Below, piece after piece: positions 60,602 to 64,000 of a stretch of DNA of 64,000 bases; the stretch's first letter is position 1, and every line of letters starts with the position of its first letter. The translations under genes were made by a program, and so were the position numbers. This DNA is from Paucimonas lemoignei (GTDB lineage Bacteria; Pseudomonadota; Gammaproteobacteria; Burkholderiales; Burkholderiaceae_D), in the NCBI RefSeq assembly GCF_004342585.1, contig NZ_SLZQ01000004.1, positions 124,001-188,000 of the forward strand, in the 5' to 3' direction. The notes under the pieces were generated by a model, which worked only from the letters and a program-made list of their open reading frames with translations, did no database searches and was not told the DNA's origin.

Positions 60602-61551
60602 TATCGGCCTGCCCTTCCTGCCAGCGAAAAAAAGGCGATCACGGCAATCCAGCAGATCGTGCCCACGACGTATTTCACTTCGACAGAGATATTGCCGCTG
60701 GCCGACCAGAACGCTTCGACGAAAGCCGCCAGCACGGTCAGCATGGCGGCTCCGACGATCACCGGGAACATCGCCCTGGCGGCGGATAAAAGCGCATGCC
60801 GGCGTGTCAGCCGGCCCGGCGCGATCAGCGACAGCCCCAGCCGCATTCCTGCCAGGCCGGACAGCAGCAGGCCGGTGACTTCGAAACTGGCATGGGTAAT
60901 GACGAAGGCGCTGAAGGTTTCGCGTGTGGCCGGGTCCTTGCCCAGCCAACTCGCCACCACGCCCAGATGCATGCCGTTAAATACGATGCTGAGCAAGGCG
61001 GGAATGCCGCCGAAAAGTCCGGCCGCGAAGGTGCGAAAGCCGATCGAGACGTTATTCCAGATATAAAAGCCGAACATCATCACGTCGCTTTCGCTGCCGC
61101 CGCGACCGAGATTCATCTTCCCCGGCTGGTACATCGCCTGAAAATCCTGCAGCTGTTGCGGCGACATGAAGGCATAAGCCCAGTGGGGCTTGACCCATAC
61201 CAGCCAGCCCAGCGCCAGCGCCACGCCCCAGAACCCGACCAGAGCCAACAGCAGCAGGCGCCATTCTCGGCGCACCTGGCGCGGCATTTCCTGCAGCAGC
61301 CAGTCACGCAAGGTCTGCGGGCGCTCGGCGGCGGCGCCATACAAATGCCGATGACAATCCGATACCAGCCGCTGCAGATAACCTGTCAGAAGCGGCGAAT
61401 ACCCGCGCTGCCCGGCCAGCGCCAGGCATTGGCACAAGCGCCGGTACAGCGCCGGCAATTGCGGCGCGGCCTCATGCGTCTTGTTCTGCAAGATGGCGGT
61501 GATCTCGTTCCACAAGTCGGCGTGCTCGGCCTCGAACTGTTTTTGCTTCAT
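60601..61551 (-). CDS. SpoIIM (stage II sporulation protein M) family membrane protein
   Basis: A 316-residue protein of the SpoIIM/DUF95 family with about five membrane helices. The N-terminal part is cytoplasmic, and the family pattern is FGFYIWNNVSIGFRTFAAGLFGGIPALLSIVFNGMHLG followed by ITHASFEVTGLLLSGLAGMRLG. In non-sporulating bacteria this family accompanies MoxR/RDD genes. It shares one base with each neighbour, which ties its translation to the operon. Confidence 0.92.
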   Translation of the reverse strand: MKQKQFEAEHADLWNEITAILQNKTHEAAPQLPALYRRLCQCLALAGQRGYSPLLTGYLQRLVSDCHRHLYGAAAERPQTLRDWLLQEMPRQVRREWRLLLLALVGFWGVALALGWLVWVKPHWAYAFMSPQQLQDFQAMYQPGKMNLGRGGSESDVMMFGFYIWNNVSIGFRTFAAGLFGGIPALLSIVFNGMHLGVVASWLGKDPATRETFSAFVITHASFEVTGLLLSGLAGMRLGLSLIAPGRLTRRHALLSAARAMFPVIVGAAMLTVLAAFVEAFWSASGNISVEVKYVVGTICWIAVIAFFSLAGRAGR

Positions 61552-62267
61552 CAGGTCAGCCCTGCCACGATGCCGCGCAAGCGCTGCAGCGATGCCGCCC
61601 CTGTCAGCCCGGTCAGCGGTTCAGCCAGCGAGCCCAATTCTTCTAGCCGCTCCGGGGATAGGGTCTTTTCACGCTCGAACAAATCCACCAGGGCCCGTTG
61701 CTGCTCGGGCGTAAGCGGAAAAGGCGCAGCAAGCGGCGGCACGCCAACGGCAAGCTGGCTGCGCTCCTGGCCCTTATCCGTGTAGACGACTTGCGTGCCG
61801 GCGACGATGTCGCCAAGGCGTCGGCTGCGGCCATCGAATAACATGGATAACAAGCCGGCGAAATACATCGCGGGAAGAAAGTCCGCCACCAGCATCAGGT
61901 TGCGCAAAGCGGATTCACGCCAGCCGACCGGCAATCCGTCGGCACGAACCACTTCTATGCCCATGATGCGCTTGCCCAGCGTGCGCCCGCCGCAATACAC
62001 CTCGCACAGGATCGGATAGCCCCAGTAGCTGACGAACAGCAGCACCAGATACACGCCCTGGCCGACCTTCGATCCAAGCAAGACCATCGCCAGCGCCCAT
62101 ATCGCCATCAGCCAGATCATGAGATCGATCGCCCAGGCCCAGGCCCAGGCGCGGGTCGCGGCTCCCGCAGGCGTCAATAACAAGCGCACACCCTCGGGGG
62201 TCGTCAGTGACAATCGGCCATCGATCAAATTTGCTTGGAAAGACATGGAAGCGTTATTTTTTGTCAC
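61551..62267 (-). CDS. RDD-family membrane protein, first gene of the MoxR operon
   Basis: A 238-residue protein with the RDD domain (residues about 30-160), including GGRTLGKRIMGIEVVRADG and FDGRSRRLGDIVAGTQVVY. A cytoplasmic tail of about 70 residues follows with alternating Glu-rich helices. The start may be GTG at 62267 or ATG at 62246 (MSFQANLI); neither has a clear ribosome-binding site. It opens a six-gene block in which every junction overlaps. Confidence 0.88.
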   Translation of the reverse strand: MTKNNASMSFQANLIDGRLSLTTPEGVRLLLTPAGAATRAWAWAWAIDLMIWLMAIWALAMVLLGSKVGQGVYLVLLFVSYWGYPILCEVYCGGRTLGKRIMGIEVVRADGLPVGWRESALRNLMLVADFLPAMYFAGLLSMLFDGRSRRLGDIVAGTQVVYTDKGQERSQLAVGVPPLAAPFPLTPEQQRALVDLFEREKTLSPERLEELGSLAEPLTGLTGAASLQRLRGIVAGLT

Positions 62268-62712
62268 CAGGACATATTTACCGGCACACAGTCTACGAGT
62301 TCACCTTTTTTATGTCCATAAATGCAACATGGATGCGTCGTGCGCACAACAGCCTATGGCGTATGTTCTAAAAAATTTAACAAATAGCCACAAAAAAGGG
62401 ATTTAGTTTCCGTCTGGAATTATTTATTATGGTACGAAGCACCTAGGCTTTATGTTGAAGCCTCCGCGCCGTAAAGAAAGTAAGTGATTCGTGCAAGCTG
62501 CGCCACAAAATTATTGCTCCAGATCAACATTACCGTTCTTTTCAGGAAACTCATATAGAATGAAAAGCAATCGGTTCATGCTTGCGTATTGCCGCCACGG
62601 CGCCTGTTTCAGGTTCAAGTCAAAGCCGATCGATTGCAAATGTTTGCCGCTGACATGTGCGCGCCCAAATCCGCGCGTTCCGGTATAAAAAGCCGGCACA
62701 TGAAAGGCGGCA
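62268..62712. other. Divergent intergenic region between the MoxR operon and the GGDEF gene
   Basis: About 445 bp that are locally AT-rich (62360-62440), with no convincing gene. A TATAAA at about 62690 and AAAGG shortly before the ATG at 62713 may serve the cyclase gene, but no matching -35 hexamer stands at proper spacing. Confidence 0.45.
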
Positions 62713-63768
62713 ATGGCCCAGACACCGAGCATGGAAAACCTTTTAAAACATCTGGTAGAAATCACGGGACACCGTGATCACAACCTGCTTGATATTTCCG
62801 TCATCTCCGCGCTCAGCGATCTGGTGGGCGCCAGCCAGGCGCGTGTCCTCGAAATTTTCCGTGTGCGCGATGAATTGTTTGTGCGGCCGCGCGTATGGCT
62901 CAAGGAAGGCAAAGCCGTTTCGGTGGATGACCTCGCCGACGGCGAGCAAAACGGTGAACCGCTTGCCGACTTCCCGGCGCTGGTCAACTGCATTGAAAAG
63001 CATCTCGACAGCGTAGAAGAAGATACGCCCAATGGCGACTATGCGCTGTGGGTGCCGGTCTGGCTGAACGACAAGGTCAGCACTTGCCTGCATATCGTCA
63101 ACACGGCGCCATACACGCATTCGACGAAGGATGTGATGGCAGGCATCCTGAACGTGTACCGCAATTTCCAGAGCCTCCTGGATTACAGCGAGCGCGACTC
63201 GCTGACCGGCCTGTTGAACCGCAAGACCTTCGATGAAAAATTCTCGAAGATGACTGCCTATATCGCGCCGCCAGATAGCAATAGCGCGAACGATGGCGAG
63301 CGGCGCAATAGCGACGAGGCACGTGAACACTGGATGGCGATGGTCGATATCGACCACTTCAAGCGCATCAACGATACCTTCGGCCACCTGTATGGCGACG
63401 AGGTGCTGATCCTGGTGGCAAACCTGCTGCGCGCTTCCTTCCGCGCCCAGGACCGCATCTTCCGCTTCGGCGGCGAGGAATTCATGATCCTGCTGCGCTC
63501 GGCGACGCTCGACGATGCGCGGCGGATTTTCGAACGTTTCCGCGCCAGCGTCGCGCAATTCAATTTCCCCCAAGTCGGCCAGGTCACGGTCAGCCTCGGC
63601 TTCGTAAAGATTTCGGCGCAAACGCCGGTGGTGCTGCTCGGCCATGCCGATCAGGCGCTTTACTATGCCAAGACCCATGGCCGCAACCAGGTATGCCAGT
63701 ATGAAGAGCTGGTCGCCAATGGCTTGCTGCACTCTGGCGTATCGAACGATAGCGTCGAGTTCTTCTGA
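62713..63768 (+). CDS. Diguanylate cyclase (GGDEF domain)
   Basis: A 351-residue cytoplasmic protein that should make cyclic di-GMP from two GTP. The N-terminal 160 residues look GAF-like but are not clearly classified. The GGDEF domain follows DSLTGLLNRKTFD and has the active motif GGEEF with metal-binding Asp in VDIDHFKRINDTFGH. An inhibitory I-site RAQD stands five residues before GGEEF, so product feedback is expected. No EAL domain is fused. Confidence 0.93.
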   Translation: MAQTPSMENLLKHLVEITGHRDHNLLDISVISALSDLVGASQARVLEIFRVRDELFVRPRVWLKEGKAVSVDDLADGEQNGEPLADFPALVNCIEKHLDSVEEDTPNGDYALWVPVWLNDKVSTCLHIVNTAPYTHSTKDVMAGILNVYRNFQSLLDYSERDSLTGLLNRKTFDEKFSKMTAYIAPPDSNSANDGERRNSDEAREHWMAMVDIDHFKRINDTFGHLYGDEVLILVANLLRASFRAQDRIFRFGGEEFMILLRSATLDDARRIFERFRASVAQFNFPQVGQVTVSLGFVKISAQTPVVLLGHADQALYYAKTHGRNQVCQYEELVANGLLHSGVSNDSVEFF

Positions 63769-63837
63769 TAATATCCTGATATCTTTCTGTTGATCCTGCC
63801 GTGGCACTTTTGGTGCCGGTGCATGCGGAGCTTTTGG

Positions 63838-64000
63838 ATGCAGGCTTTTTCCCGCACTCTCATCGACCTTTACCATGTAGCGGAAAACGCCTCCTTGCAG
63901 CGCTTTCCGGAAGAGGTGCTGCGATTGCTGCAACCGTGGATCGATTTCGATGGCGCCGTATTCGGCATGGGAGAAAGCCAGACCGAGGCGCAGGCCAATC
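63838..64000 (+). CDS. Start of a probable LuxR-type regulator, cut by the window edge
   Basis: From ATG 63838 (GGAG eight bases upstream) an open frame runs to the end of the window and gives MQAFSRTLIDLYHVAENASLQRFPEEVLRLLQPWIDFDGAVFG. This resembles the N-terminal sensory part of LuxR/helix-turn-helix regulators. The DNA-binding end lies beyond the window, so the call is tentative. An in-frame ATG also occurs at 63823. Confidence 0.45.
   Translation, partial: MQAFSRTLIDLYHVAENASLQRFPEEVLRLLQPWIDFDGAVFGMGESQTEAQAN

Noticed and set aside
62610-62640. Flagellar sigma-28-like promoter before the GGDEF gene (CAAG ... GCCGAT)
   Set aside because: The spacing between the two elements is too short, and the match to the -35 element is poor.

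Overview
The window reads as a stretch of bacterial chromosome from a betaproteobacterium of the order Burkholderiales, most likely an Oxalobacteraceae-type genus. This placement is inferred from protein wording and gene order and was not tested by any search. The tRNA(Tyr)-tRNA(Gly)-tRNA(Thr)-tuf-tRNA(Trp)-secE-nusG-rplKAJL-rpoBC order fits that group. I see no insertion sequence, prophage, CRISPR array or integrase.

Positions 1-14.6 kb (minus strand) hold the core transcription and translation block, from a consensus promoter in front of tRNA-Tyr to a strong terminator behind rpoC. Positions 14.7-23.3 kb hold housekeeping genes: a class I glutamine amidotransferase (peptidase C26), an ArsC-like reductase, a response regulator with TPR repeats, a MidA-type methyltransferase, a folM-folB-ttcA run, and glmU. 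Positions 23.3-28.9 kb carry part of a benzoate/catechol ortho-cleavage route (benD-like dehydrogenase, aromatic acid:H+ symporter, catA, catB, divergent LysR regulator). benABC and catC are absent from the window. A giant AsmA/DUF748 protein, an Lrp-type regulator and glmS follow.

Positions 35-46.8 kb are mixed metabolism and transport. They include a DMT exporter, an IclR-controlled set (orphan amino-acid-type binding protein, formamidase-like hydrolase, NTF2-like protein), a bestrophin-like channel, the divergent metE/metR pair with MetR boxes, a LysE exporter and an MFS transporter.

Positions 46.8-51.2 kb are the most interesting part. Four genes overlap stop-to-start (DUF3348, DUF802, OmpA/MotB-like, DUF2894). 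They encode what looks like a proton-driven stator of the MotAB/TolQR/ZorAB kind: a four-helix membrane protein with a tail of about 540 residues, and a partner with a one-helix aspartate and a peptidoglycan-binding domain. Two soluble proteins of unknown function accompany them. No defence effector lies nearby.

Positions 51.5-64 kb hold a secreted polyhydroxyalkanoate depolymerase, a Ser/Gly-rich lipoprotein, a DUF1232 protein, a DUF805 protein with a pilin-like tail, and a six-gene overlapping MoxR-DUF58-DUF4350-DUF4129-SpoIIM-RDD operon. A GGDEF diguanylate cyclase and the start of a probable LuxR-type regulator end the window.
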